Assembly (NCBI GenBank): GCA_948144175.1
Contig: CANXME010002427.1
Coordinates: 1-64,000 of the forward strand
Length of the DNA stretch: 64,000 bases
Source: Closterium sp. NIES-65
Taxonomy: Eukaryota; Streptophyta; Zygnematophyceae; Desmidiales; Closteriaceae
Direction of reading: 5' to 3'
Shown: piece by piece, positions 42,801 through 54,000 of the stretch
Numbering within the stretch: the first letter of the stretch is position 1
Layout: each line of letters starts with the position of its first letter
Made by a program: the position numbers and the translations under genes
Notes under the pieces: model-generated
What the model saw: the letters and a program-made list of their open reading frames with translations, nothing else
Database searches by the model: none
What the model was told of the DNA's origin: nothing

Positions 42801-44017
42801 GCCTCCCGCACTCAAGGTGGGATACGGTCCAGTGCGGTGTAGCAGATGAATACAAGCCCTTCAACGATGGAGCGGAGTGGAGGGCATGGCATGCGTACGC
42901 ATGGATTGCAACCTGTCTTGTCTTTTATAGTTTTTTCACAGCTCTTTGAGATACAACATAAAAACAATCTGAAGCCCATTCACCTCCTTTTCCCTGCCTG
43001 TCCGCCCGCATTTACCCCCAACCCCACCAAAACTCTCTGCCAGGCAAGGAGGGTAACCCCATGGACTGGCACACACGCATGAAGGTGGCCCGCGGCGCAG
43101 CAGAGGGCATCGCATACATGCACACCGACTGCAACCCGAAGCTCATTCATCGCGACATCAAGGCCGCAAACGTGCTTCTCGACGAGAACGATGAAGCAGT
43201 CATTGCTGATTTCGGGCTGGCCAAGGAGATGGACGTGCATGAGAGCCACGCATCCACTGCTGTGAAGGGCACCATCGGGCATATCGCCCCAGAGTACTTT
43301 GTGAGCGGGCAGTGCTCGGAGAAGACGGACGTGTACGCGTTTGGAGTGTTCCTCCTGGAGCTCGTGTCGGGCAAGGACGTGTTTGAGCTCACTCTGCCGC
43401 CCGAAGCGGAGGAGCTGCTGCTCAGGGACTGGGTGAGTTGCTCTTAGGCTTCTTCCCCCTGGCTTGCCATCTCGTCCTTCTGGTCCAGTCCCTAGCCCGC
43501 ACTTCTGCTCGGGATGAGACAATTAGTCAGGTGCCTCGATGCACATCTCCAGCCTGCCCTTGCGCTGTGTCCCTTCCTTGGCGCCTCCACCCACCGTCCG
43601 TGCCTTCCCATCTGCTCAACCTTTGTCCACTTGGCTCATTCTTTGACCTCCCTATTCCTTCCTTCTCTGTCCTTTTCTAACCCTCTCCAGGTGGCCAACA
43701 TGCTCCGTGACGGCAAGATCCCTGAGTTTGTGGACAACGACCTGACGCGATTGGGCTACGACGAGGCTGACGTGGCAAAGATGCTCCAGGTGGCACTGCT
43801 CTGCATGAAGCACGATGCGGTGGATCGCCCAACCATGGATGAGGTGGCAAAGATGCTCTCTGGAAAGGCCCTGGCGGACAAGTGGGAGAAGTGGCAGGAG
43901 GAGGCGGCGAAAATGTCTGGCGAGGATGTTATGGCGGTGGTTAACACGCCTGCTATCTGGGAGAACACCACCACGGGTATCTCGCTCGATGCTTTCAACC
44001 TGTCTGGGCCGCGTTAG
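36860..44017 (+). CDS. LRR receptor-like kinase 1 (SERK/NIK-like, LRR-II type)
   Basis: Plasma-membrane receptor kinase. Exons: 36860-36995, 37646-37796, 38059-38151, 38593-38626, 39013-39122, 39761-39826, 40401-40444, 41131-41343, 41776-41945, 42648-42816, 43044-43432, 43691-44017; 1902 nt, 633 aa. Signal peptide 1-27; LRR N-cap with PCPGNTS...GVSC; about three LRRs ([40 protein letters not shown]); TM about 234-261, then a basic K/R/E-rich juxtamembrane. The kinase has G-loop GEGGFSKV (~315), VAVK Lys ~336, HRDIKAAN (Asp ~433, RD type), DFG ~451 and [10 protein letters not shown]. The activation segment and C-lobe closely resemble SERKs, but the ectodomain lacks the Ser-Pro-Pro hinge and has fewer repeats. 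No ligand can be named. It is paralogous to the inverted gene at 51025-60756. Confidence 0.9.
38181..38310. repeat. 15-bp imperfect tandem repeat
   Basis: About eight units of CAGCCCTTCGCTTGC and variants, in receptor kinase 1 intron 3, shortly after the donor at 38152. Confidence 0.8.
38826..38895 (+). repeat. Copy of RLK1 exon 5 start
   Basis: A diverged copy of the acceptor and first part of exon 5 (AGCCGCCGCAGCTGGGGC...) lying upstream of the intact exon 39013-39122. Confidence 0.8.
39145..39425 (+). repeat. Copies of RLK1 exon 5 end with palindrome separators
   Basis: Copies of ATGCTCTGCTACCTCGACAA...GAGTGCCT|GTAAGCCCG at about 39180-39220 and 39297-39345, and a truncated one near 39395-39420. 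They are separated by near-palindromes CTTTTGAAGCCCCTCAAAAG (39149-39168, 39360-39379) and by GAGTCGACTCAAAAG (39250-39264). Confidence 0.85.
40835..40985 (+). repeat. Copy of RLK1 transmembrane exon
   Basis: Copies the first two thirds of exon 8 with its acceptor (CAG|TGACGTACAAGAGCTG) and encodes [28 protein letters not shown] in frame. It lacks the basic juxtamembrane part and its donor. The intact exon is 41131-41343. A short third copy of the TM stretch is at about 41395-41460. Confidence 0.8.
41505..41730 (+). repeat. Two copies of RLK1 exon 9 start
   Basis: Copies of the exon start (CAG|CCCAAATCTC...TCAGTGGACGAGCT) at about 41507-41583 and 41643-41727, upstream of the intact exon 41776-41945. 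Both contain frame-disrupting changes. Confidence 0.8.
41950..42205 (+). repeat. GATGTG(C/G)GG repeat and copy of RLK1 exon 9 end
   Basis: 41950-42080 is a short tandem repeat of GTGATGTGCGGT type. 42083-42200 repeats most of exon 9 from TCCAAGGCCACCAACGGG to AGGATCAAG|GTGCGG, including the G-loop codons. Confidence 0.8.
42325..42575 (+). repeat. Two copies of RLK1 exon 10 start
   Basis: 42478-42572 is a good copy of the exon start ([31 protein letters not shown]) with a CAAGAG boundary, and 42328-42425 is a more rearranged one. The intact exon is 42648-42816. Confidence 0.75.
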
Positions 44018-45032
44018 TGTTTGGTGTGGTGGGGGCTGTTGTGTTGGTGGGGTTGGGTGGACTGGGGGAGGGTGCTTTGTGGGATGTTGTGGCTGGTTGC
44101 GTGGGAAATGTTGCAAGTTGTGTGTCATGTCACTTGCAGTGTTCGGTGGATTCCGGTTGCAATGTTATGCAGGGAAGCTGCATGGTCTAGAAGGTTGCTT
44201 CTCCTTTTTCTTGAACATGGGAGCTGCTTGCAGTGGCTCCAGATTGCATATGTATTGTGTAATTGTTGACCTGGTACAGTGGGTGTGATAACATCAGTTG
44301 AACAGTAGGATATTATGTAATTATTGTCTATTTCTATCCTGCTGCACAAATAATATTGCCATTGCGTTGGAAGTTGCGTTGTTGCACTTGATGAACCCTA
44401 AACCCCGAACCCGAAACTTCAAGCCCTAAATTGTTCATCGAAGAACTACACCTTCAAGCAGTTTTCCCCCAAAAGGGACCGAGCCGCACCAGTTGCAGCC
44501 ACACTCCAGGACCAGCCACCTGACAGACAAGCGAAATTACCAATCACCGTAGGATTCGGTGTGAGAAGGCATTACAGGCGTCGGATAAGCCTCTCACCAC
44601 ACTTTCTGGTGCCAGCCGATCCCTGCAACAAATCGCAGGCAGGCACGGGCCTTCAAAATTCCACTCGACATCAGGCAGACGGGGTCTGGGATGGGAATTC
44701 CACTGAACAACAAGCAGACACAGGCCTTGGGAATTCCACTCTCCCTGTAGTCAATTTTGACCCCTTGCAGAATCGGAGGTGGGGTGATTTTTAGAAAGAA
44801 GGTTGCTGGAAAGAATCGCATGACGCACTCTATAAGTAGCCGATACCCTCGAAGCCCATCCTCCTATTAGTACCCCCTCCGTTCCTCTTGCATGCATTCA
44901 TAGGAGGCATAGGAAGCATCCATTACTCCGCCAGAAGTAGTATTTATATAAGCGAGGTACTACTACAGCCACGCCGGTGCAGCCTTGACGAGAGACTTAG
45001 CGACCGTAATTCAAAACCTTCTACTGCACAAA
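44018..45032. other. Intergenic region with TATA box for the O-fucosyltransferase gene
   Basis: 44394-44440 contains degenerate telomere-like strings (AACCCTAAACCCC, GCCCTAAAT). 44640-44750 has three approximate copies of a GGAATTCCACT-containing segment of about 45 bp. A TATA box TATTTATATAAG is at 44941-44952, about 80-90 bp upstream of the next start codon. Confidence 0.5.
44941..44952 (+). promoter_or_regulatory. TATA box
   Basis: TATTTATATAAG. With a TSS about 30 bp downstream, the 5' UTR of the gene starting at 45033 would be about 55-60 nt. Confidence 0.5.
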
Positions 45033-47143
45033 ATGAGTCACACGAGTTTCAATCCACGTTATAGAACGTCGCGGATCTCCACGCCGACGCTCGTCGTCTC
45101 AGACAAGCTGTCCCGACTAGGCCTCACGCTTCTCCTCTTCGCCCTGCTCGCCAGCTTTTCGCCGCAGTCGCTTGCGACGACTCTTTCGTCGCGACTCCGA
45201 GGCATCTCTAATGGCATTGTTTCGTCTTTAAACGACCTCGCCGTCTCCAAGCCTCGTCAATGGTCTTTTGTTCCACGGTTACGGTTCAATCTCCATTCGT
45301 CTCCTTCCGTGGAACAGGGCACTGTGGTCACTCGCTCACGAAGAATGAGGGTCCTTCAGTCCCTAGACAAGGAGAAACGGTCTGCGATTAAGATGGATGT
45401 TACAGGTTTCGCCACGGGAAACGGTTCGGGAGTTCCAAACGACGTGATCGAGTCTTGGGAACCGCAGGCGGATCGATACTTGCTTGCTCTGTGCTTCTAC
45501 GGGCGTTTGTCCAATCAGGTGCGATACATGTTGTTGGGAGCGATGTCGTTCCCACGTCACAGCAGCACACCTTGTCGCACCGCTGCCACATGCCACTGAC
45601 TCCTACTGTGAACTCACCACGTCACGCGGGCCACGTCAGGACATTCTCGAGACAATATGTTCCCGAAAAAGGATGTGCAGGAGGGTCGCACCACTGTCAG
45701 TCATGCCAGTCCTGAGGTCGATTTCTTGCTTTCTCACTCGCCTATGTGAATGTCTTCAGGTTCCGAGCCCGTCAACTGTCTGACTGACTCAATTTCCCAC
45801 TGATTTCTGACTCATTTGATTTTCCGTCCCTCGTTGCTCTCTTCGCGCCATGTATCCTTTCAGGAGGAATGTATGCGAAGTTACTTAGTCTTCGCGGCGC
45901 TTCTGAACCGCACGCTTTTGGTTCCGGATCCAGGATTCGCGCATCACCACCAGACGTGGTACAAATGGCGGTGGAGCCTGATATTCGACATCCCGCACCT
46001 CCAGACGTGCCTGGCGGACGCGTACGGGAACAACACCGTGCTTACAGTGGAGGAGCTTGTATCGAGGACGAAGCAAAATGTGACTGTAGACCACATTGCT
46101 TGTGTAAACGGGAGGTCCTGCATGGATAATACTCAACTGGTGAGTACACCCATATTTCTGTTGCCTCAAACAAATGCACCTATTGCCTCTCTCACACTCA
46201 CTCCATGTCCCCTGTCTCCCGCATATGCCACCAGTCCTTCGCCCAGCTTCCCAACGTCACATTGCCTGACAAACTAGAGCACCCTTTGGAGTCCCTTCCC
46301 CCTGGGGGCCTCGCCGAGTTGCTTTCTGCCTGTGCTCCCTTCGCCAACGCTCGCGTGCTCAGCCTTGGGAACATCTACGGCTTCTCGTTGTACGGCAGGG
46401 CCGGGCAGATGCTGCATGCAACCAAGCCTCCATTCCAAACCTCGTGCCTGGACCTCTGGGAGCCGCCTCCAGTGGTTCGGAGGTTTGTTTCGGGGTTTGT
46501 TGATACTTTCCTGGGAGATGACTATGCGGCTGTGCATATGAGGAGAGGGGATTTTTCGCATGCTTATTTGAGGAATGAGGAGAAGGGAAAGCAGCAGAGC
46601 AGAGACCCGGCTTTTCTGCCGATCGCGTCTATTGCACGCTACATTGTGTCGCGTTTCAGCGGCCGTGGCATCAGTATTCTGTACCTAGCCACTGATGCAA
46701 GCCTGACCGAAGTGCAATTCCTGGAGAAGCTGCTACTGGGTGAGTGCTTACAGGGATTGATGGTGCAATAGATTTTTGTTTTCTTGACGTTCTTGGATCA
46801 TGATTCGCATCGACGCTGTTCATTCATTGTTGCATGGCGGTGACACCTCTATGCCTGTTTCTATGCAGAGTTGGACTCGAAGGCTCCCTTTGTTGTTGAG
46901 CGCCTTCCTGAATTCACTAAGGGCTCGTTGGAGTACGACGAGTATGACTGGGTGCGTGATTTCGAAAACTTGGATGAGGAAGACCAAGGTATCCTCAGGG
47001 CTCTCGCCGAGAAGCACATATGTGCAAGAGCGCAATACTTCATTGGTACACCCAAGTCCACCTTCTCAACTGATATACTCAGAATAAGAGAGGTATACGG
47101 GCGTTCATCAGAAGTAGACTCTTATTTCGGGGATGCTACATGA
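45033..47143 (+). CDS. O-fucosyltransferase-family protein (type II membrane protein)
   Basis: A putative GDP-fucose-dependent glycosyltransferase of the Golgi. Exons: 45033-45518, 45864-46139, 46235-46739, 46869-47143; 1542 nt, 513 aa. A short basic/Ser-rich N-tail, a single TM at about residues 29-43 and a stem precede the catalytic domain. Family hallmarks: GRLSNQ followed by EECMRSYLVFAALLNRTLLVPD (nucleotide-sugar-fold start), AVHMRRGDF (the HxRxGDF-like motif of O-FUTs), ILYLATDAS, and the C-terminal ICARAQYFIGTPKSTFSTDILRIRE. The acceptor protein or glycan cannot be inferred. It lies 3' to 3' with the HHP gene, 299 bp apart. Confidence 0.88.
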
Positions 47144-47442
47144 CATTTATTGTAGTTGGCAAGAGCACAAGCAACTGCCATGTGAGCAGTCTACATAGGT
47201 ACCTATGCAAAGGAAGCCTTGCTTCGTAGGTATACAACAATGTACAGAACAGTACAGGCATGCATGAACTCCCCACTATGCAATATTACAGTAGTTTGTC
47301 AACCCTTGCGCGAAGGGAGGTCCCAAGATCGCTACACCAAGAGCAGCACAGACCTGCAAACTGTGACAATGACAGCAGCAATGGATGTAACCAAAGTAAC
47401 ATGGTAGGGCACAGCAAACCTTGCAGTCCCTGCAAGCACACT

Positions 47443-49426
47443 TCAGCACATGCGACCATCCACCCATTGCAGATATCTTAGGGCAGCCTGATAGTGCGTG
47501 TACGCCCCAGCAATAACAAGAACATGGAAAATCTGATGGCTGTGTCCCGCTATGTCAAACTTCCCAGGCAGCCATCGCTCGGGAATCCTGGTGGCATAAA
47601 AGAGAGCTCCAATGCCGTACAACGCCCCCATAAGCAGCTCATACAGAAGAGTTGTCACCAAAAACGGCTCATGGTGGTAGAGCAGCATGCCATGGAAAAA
47701 TGGAACCACACCAGAGACTCCCAGTCCAAAGAACAGCCCTGCACGAAAGGCTCGGTACTTAGGTTGTTGAAAGGCAGGGAGAAGAGAGGCAGCTACAGTT
47801 CCCAAACCACCGAGGGTGATCAGGACGAGGTAGGTGAGCCGGGCGTATGGGTGGCAGAGGAAGCCGTAGTAGACTGGCGGGTAGAAGGATGCGCAGATGA
47901 GGATGGCAATTCCCGCATAGTCAAACCGCCAAATGATCTGGGAGACCTTCTTGGAATGGCAGCCCAGGAGGTGGCAGGTGCTGCTGGAGAGCAGGCAGAT
48001 CATGGCGCCGGTTAGGAAGACGAAGAACGGCCACATGGCAATCTTGCGCTCAGTTTTGATTGATCTTAGCAAAAACGAAGGGCTGTCCGAAAGTGACTGC
48101 AGAAGTGTTTACGGGATTACAGGAAGGGAGAGTGGAAGAGTGAGTGTGTGCGGGGGGGGGGGGGGAGGGGGGGGGGGGAATCCGGGAAGAAGAGGGAAGG
48201 GGGTGCCGGGACGGGGGTTGGGGTAGGCAGGGGATCAGTGGAAAATGTAAATGAGGGGGTTTGAAGCAGACGGAGTGACCAAGAGGCATGTTTGAGGCAG
48301 GTTTGGGACATGAAGGAAGCAGAACGGAGGAAAAGGATAGCAAACTGAAGGGGGCAGGCATGAACTTGGGCCGTAAGACAATTTCTTCCCAGAACCAGCT
48401 GGTAAGGACGGAAACGCACAAAAGCTAGCACGAATGAGACGTCGGTCACAGAGAGGTCACAAGGGAGTAGACACTTACGCAGTTTCCAAAGACGCTCTGA
48501 TCGTTCCACAGCGGACTGGTGGGAAACGCCGGTGTGGATTCCAAGGCCGTGCTGGCGTAGCGATGGACACAGCCGTAGTACCACAGCAGAGCAGCCTGAA
48601 CCTGCTGCAGCCTTGGGAGCTCCACGTGAGGAAGCATCGCCTGAAGCTTAGTGGTGTCCAGGTCTGGTAGCTTGGACTTCATGACTGCTGAGAGCATGGT
48701 CTGCATCTCGTGCATGTTAGGAACGTGCGGCATGGCCTCGTAAATGGAAGTCGAAATTCCCGAAATCCCAGATATTCCGGACATTCCTGAGAGCTCGACG
48801 TGTGGGAGGGAGTTGTACATGGCATTGAGATTCGGAAACTCCATGGAGGTAAGCGCGTCCCTGATGGGACGGAAATCCGGAAGTTCCATGTGCTGAAGAT
48901 GTGCATGGATGCTGTCAGTGGCGTTGACCCATGATTCAGGAAAATGGAGGTGGGAGAGTGGGATTTCAACCACCTTCGGGAACTTCTGGGCCGTGTAGAT
49001 GGTCAGGTTCAGGAATAGGATGAATCCTATAAGATGCCTGCAAGCAACCAGCCAGAGCTAGTTAGCACAAGATCTCCCTGAAACTCAGCACTCCGAAGTC
49101 GAGGATGAAAAGAAGGACACTATCACGCGCGAGACTCTCTACACTATTGTAGCACATGAGACACGAGAAACATAGCGACGGTCGGCTATGACTTACGTCC
49201 AGATATTTCCAGTCTCGTTATGAATATGAAAGATGCTCCATAGCGTGTGTTTGAGAGGCCAGTTTGCGCGGTAGTATCCATGAATGTACTCGTTGTCTCG
49301 AAGGTAGTCAGGAAGGGCACTAAAATCACACAGCTTATACCGCTTCTTGACACGATCCCACATGTTGCTGTGTGAGCAGCAACCCTCGTGATGGTGCGGG
49401 ACACAAGATTCAGTAGCTTCTTCCAT
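47443..49426 (-). CDS. HHP: Heptahelical protein (HHP, PAQR/adiponectin-receptor-like)
   Basis: An integral seven-TM protein of the PAQR family. Exons (minus): 49426-49197, 49037-48479, 48096-47443; 1443 nt, 480 aa. The cytosolic N-terminus ends in HGYYRANWPLKHTLWSIFHIHNETGNIWTH, the canonical plant HHP entry motif, followed by TM1. A loop of about 150 residues follows (LPDFRPIRDAL..., with SGMSGISGISGIS), then six TMs. Conserved metal-site residues are seen: SSTCHLL His, RFDYAGI Asp, and HSHQIFHVLV His-X3-His. Plant HHPs are linked to hormone/sugar responses; the role here is unknown. The first-to-second TM loop is longer than I would expect. A poly-G tract sits in intron 2 (about 48151-48178). 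Confidence 0.92.
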
Positions 49427-51024
49427 AGCTGTTACTAAACGTAAGCAAAACCTGACTCTGATAAACCTGAACGATGCCTCAGAGGCTCTCGTTGATATTT
49501 CTAGGTTGGCTCAGCCAGCGGGCTGTTGACTACGACCAACGCGTGATCTGCGCTAAACAACCCGAACGCGTTCGTTGCAGGCAACGATTCCAGCCTCGCG
49601 AGACCCTGTGGATGAAATCAATCAGCACAAACAGCCATCGGGCTTATAAGAACGAAGTAATCAGCAGCGCAGCACCTCCGCCATGGCGCTATCTTGTGTC
49701 AGGAGGTAGAATCGAGGCCAAAGAGGAAAAAGCTGATCCCACCAAACCGCAGCTTCGTTGGAGCCTTGGTGACCGCAGCTTTTTACCCTGGGCTGGAACC
49801 TTGGTTTGGGGTAGATTGCGGGCAGGTAGGGAGGAAATGGGAGTGAACTGGCGGAAGGGCCTCCGCGCTGCTTGCATGGATGACACACACACACAGGTAT
49901 GGGCGAGCAAGGGTTGAGCGGAGAGCCAGTCTGCGCTGGGGGCCTGCGCCTCCCTGGCAGGATGTTGCGTCGGCGACGGCAACTGATGAAGGGGGACAAG
50001 TCACGAGTGAAAACAAATTTTTGAAGGTGAAGGTCAATTGCACCAATAGACGCGGACATTGCTGTTGTCCTGGCTGACCGAAGGCGCATAATTGTGATGA
50101 CGGGGCGGAAACTGCATTTTGACAAGGTTTGGTTCGGGTGTGGTTTGGAAGAAACATAAGGGGCACACAGGTATGGGCGAGCAAGCAATCCCACCAAACT
50201 CGTGAAAAAGATCGCAGTCGTCAGCTGGTCACACAGTTCATATGCAGCCACTCACTGCATGTGCGACACCTTCGTTTCTACCTGATGTCCGTTTGAGTCT
50301 CCCCTACTCGCGTTGTGCTCTGGGCTTATAAACTGTTTAGACATTTCGCCCAGCTCGTTCCATTTGCCAGGGTGTTGAGGTGCTTCTAAAAAACACAGGC
50401 TGTAACTCATTTGTTTTTTTCCAAAACACTTCTGGTGGGCCTGTGCTGTTGTTAGTTCAGGGTTTCGGGTTTATGCTTGTTTCTGGCCAAGAAACAAGAA
50501 CAAACCGGGTCAGCATGGTTTGTTTTGCGCCTGGCGTTTTCTCGCCCAAATGCAAGTTGATCCGCGCGCCTATAACCTGGGTGCAACTGACTGGGAAAAA
50601 AAAACACATGTGCAGAGTTTCTGAAATGAGAAAGGCGAATTCGCGCACAGTGGCTGGGCATCATGTGTACACCAGTGGCTAGCGCGACCCGGCTCGGGAG
50701 CGGAAATGCACTGCTGAGTCGGATGTCCGAGTTCGAGGAGCCGATAAAGGCCGTGGACTGGGGCGTAGTCCACGTCAGCTGCCAAAAATATCCCTGAAGA
50801 GATGTTTGGATTCAACCATTTAAAAAACGTACAGAACCCCTTAACTTCATCAGAGAAGATTAAAAATATTTGATATGATGAACTTATCATCTCACACTTG
50901 CATTAAATACTCTTGAAAGCCTGATGCTTTGCAGACAAGGTGATACATACACAACAAAATGACCTGTCATAATAAAACTAAAATAATTAGCTCCCTCTGA
51001 CACCCACTAGAAAAGGTGGAACTC
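49427..51024. other. Intergenic region
   Basis: Between the HHP start and the 3' end of receptor kinase 2. A 21-bp direct repeat containing ACACAGGTATGGGCGAGC occurs at 49891-49911 and 50165-50185. No gene was recognised. Confidence 0.4.
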
Positions 51025-54000
51025 TCAACGGGGCCCAGTAACATTGAAGGCTTCGAGCGAGATTCCAGTTGTTGTGTTCTCCCAGAGCGAAGGGTTCTTG
51101 ACAACAGCCATGAGGTCCTCTGCTCTCATGGCCCCAGCTTCAGCCTGAAAAACATTTTGATGCAGATAAACAGGAGTTCAGGAGCAGCAGAAAGAAATGC
51201 ACTTAAAAATATATGGAGAGGCGTGAGCCAAGCACCAAAGAAGCACGTTACATTCACCCTTTGAAGCATTGAGTGCATGCATGTGGCTGAATGCGAGTTA
51301 CTATGCCCACGTACCTGCCACTGCTGCCACTTCTTTGCAAGCTTACTCCCAGCCACCATCTTAGCCACATCCTCCATCGTGGGCCGTTCAGCCAAGTCAT
51401 TCCTCCCAATCCCTCGCACACTGCCCCCTCTTTCCACAACACACCTCCAACAGCCCTCACCCCACACCCCTCACCTGCCACTGCTGCCACTTCTCTGTGA
51501 GCTCACTCCCAGCCACCATCTTAGCCACGTCCTCCATCGTGGGTCGCCCAGCCGGGTCGTTCTTGAGGCACAGCAGCGCCACCTGGAGCATCTTCTCCAC
51601 CTGCCCCATGTCCACTGCCCCCTCGGCTTTCTTCACCTCTGGGTCTACAAGCACATCTGCCTTCCCCTCCACCAGCAGCCGCGACACCTGCAGGAGGGAG
51701 GCCCCAGGGGAGAGGTGTGTCATCAGCCTCGGATTTGGGAACGACGCCGAGGCGGTACATGTCCTTTGGTGTGACTTTTGAGAACTCTCAAAAGTCACAC
51801 CAATAGAGGCGGTACATGTCCTTTGCGAAGGACTCACCAACCTTTGCCGACACGAGGGTCGAGCAGGAAGAGAGAGAGAGCGGAGCACACCACACGATCA
51901 CAGGAATAGGGGGTTAAACCGGTGATGAACCCACTCACCCAGTCTACTCAGAAGAATCTCCTCTGCCTCGGGAACGACCCAGAGGCCGTACATGTCCTTG
52001 CCCGACACGAGGTCGAGCAGGGAGAGGGAGAGACGAGAACACCCATGACAGGAAGAAGGGCTTAGGCTGACTCACCCACTCTCTGAGAAGAATCACTTCA
52101 GCCTCAGGCACAACCGTGAGCCCGTCCGTACACGCCCTTGCCCGACACGAGGGAGGGGGGGGAGTCGAGCATACCATGACAGCACAGCAGGGGGATTACA
52201 CCGAGCTCAACCCACTCACCCAATCCCTGAGAAGAATCTCTTCAGCTTCGGGCACGACAGTTAGTCCGTACACGTCCTTGCCCAGGGAGGGGGAGAGCTG
52301 AGCACACCCATCACAGCAGAAGGGGGCTTACTCCGTGCGAACGCCACTCACCCAGTCCCTGAGAAGAATCTCCTCTGCCTCAGGTACGACAGCGAGCCCA
52401 GCCCATACACGTCCTTGCCCGACACGAGCTCCAGCAGGAAGAGAGACGGGAGGAGAGTGAAGCACACCCATCACAGCACACCAAGCCCAACCCACTCACC
52501 CAGTCCCTCAGTAGAATCTCCTCAGCCTCGGGCACGACAGTCAATCCGTACACGTCCTTGCCCGATACGAGCTCCAGGAGGAACACCCCAAAGGCATACA
52601 CGTCCGTCTTCTCTGAGCACTGCCCGCTCACAAAGTACTCTGGGAGGGGAAGGAGGTGGGGTGAGGTGGCGAGGGGAGAGAACATTGGGCTGAGGAGAGA
52701 ATAACCGAACCGAGCACTGCCTACTCACACGAGCTCCAGCAGGAACACCCCGAACGCATACACGTCCGTCTTCTCTGAGCACTGCCCGCTCACAAAGTAC
52801 TCTGGGGGGATGGTTAGGGAGGAGGGCGGGTGAGGGAGGGTAGAAGCAGAGGAGGCATTAGCACTGGGAAGGAGACGTTTATTTAGAGCTAATACATCCT
52901 CTGCTCACTAAGTACTCTGGTAGAAAGGAGGGGGTGTACCTGCACAGTTCAAGCTGCAGGGTAACTGCTTCTAGCACGCACCAGGGGCAATGTGGGCAAT
53001 GGTGCCCTTGACTGCAGTGGTGGCATGCGCTTCATTCCCGGATCCACTAATAATACCGCCTCGACCATCTCCTTGGCAGGCGTCACAGGGATTCAGGTGT
53101 GTTTTGAGTCGACTCAAAACACACTTGGCAGGCGTCACAGGGATTCAGTACCCGTCTTGAGTTACACCTCAAAGAACACTTATACCTGTTCCACACACAC
53201 CTAGACTCATCCAAAACACGCCTATACCCTCTCGTAGTACGCACCAGGGGCGATGTGTCCGATGGTGCCCTTGACAGCAGTGGTGGCATGTGTCTCATTC
53301 ACGTCCATCTCCTTGGCATGCTATGAAGGCATTCAAGACACCTACAGTTACACCGCAACACACATCTATACCCTTTCGAACCGCACCTATACCCATCCAG
53401 CACGCACCAGGGGCGATGTGTCCGATGGTGCCCTTGACAGCAGTGGTGGCATGCGTCTCATTCACGTCCATCTCCTTGGCCAGCCCAAAATCCGCAATCA
53501 CTGCCTCGTCGTTCTCATCCAGCAGCACATTGGCCGCCTGGTGGGGATGGGCAGGAGATGAGCAGGGGATGAGCAGGGGATGAGCAGGGGATGAGCAGGG
53601 GATGAGCAGGGGATGAGCAGGGGATGAGCAGGGGATGAGCAGGGGATGAGCAGGGGATGAGCAGGGGATGAGCAGGGGATGAGCAGGGGATGAGCAGGGG
53701 ATGAGCAGGAGATGAGCAGGGGCAGAACAGATTTTTGAGTCGACTCAAAAATCGACTCAACTCACCAAGATGAACAGGGGATGAGCAGGGGCAGAACAGG
53801 GGATGAGCAGGGGCAGAACAGGGGATGAGCAGGGGCAGAACAGGGGATGAACAGGGGATGAGCAGGGGCAGAACAGGGGATGAGCAGGGGCAGAACAGGG
53901 GATGAGCAGGGGCAGAACAGCGGATGCATGCGTTTCATTCACGTCCATCTCCTTGGCTTGCAGTCCGTGTCCAGAGATGCCACCCCCTCCATTTCCCCAT

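Noticed and set aside
44394..44440. Interstitial telomere repeat
   Set aside because: There are only one or two degenerate CCCTAAA-type heptamers, not a run, so it is not evidence for a telomere fusion; at most a telobox-like promoter motif.
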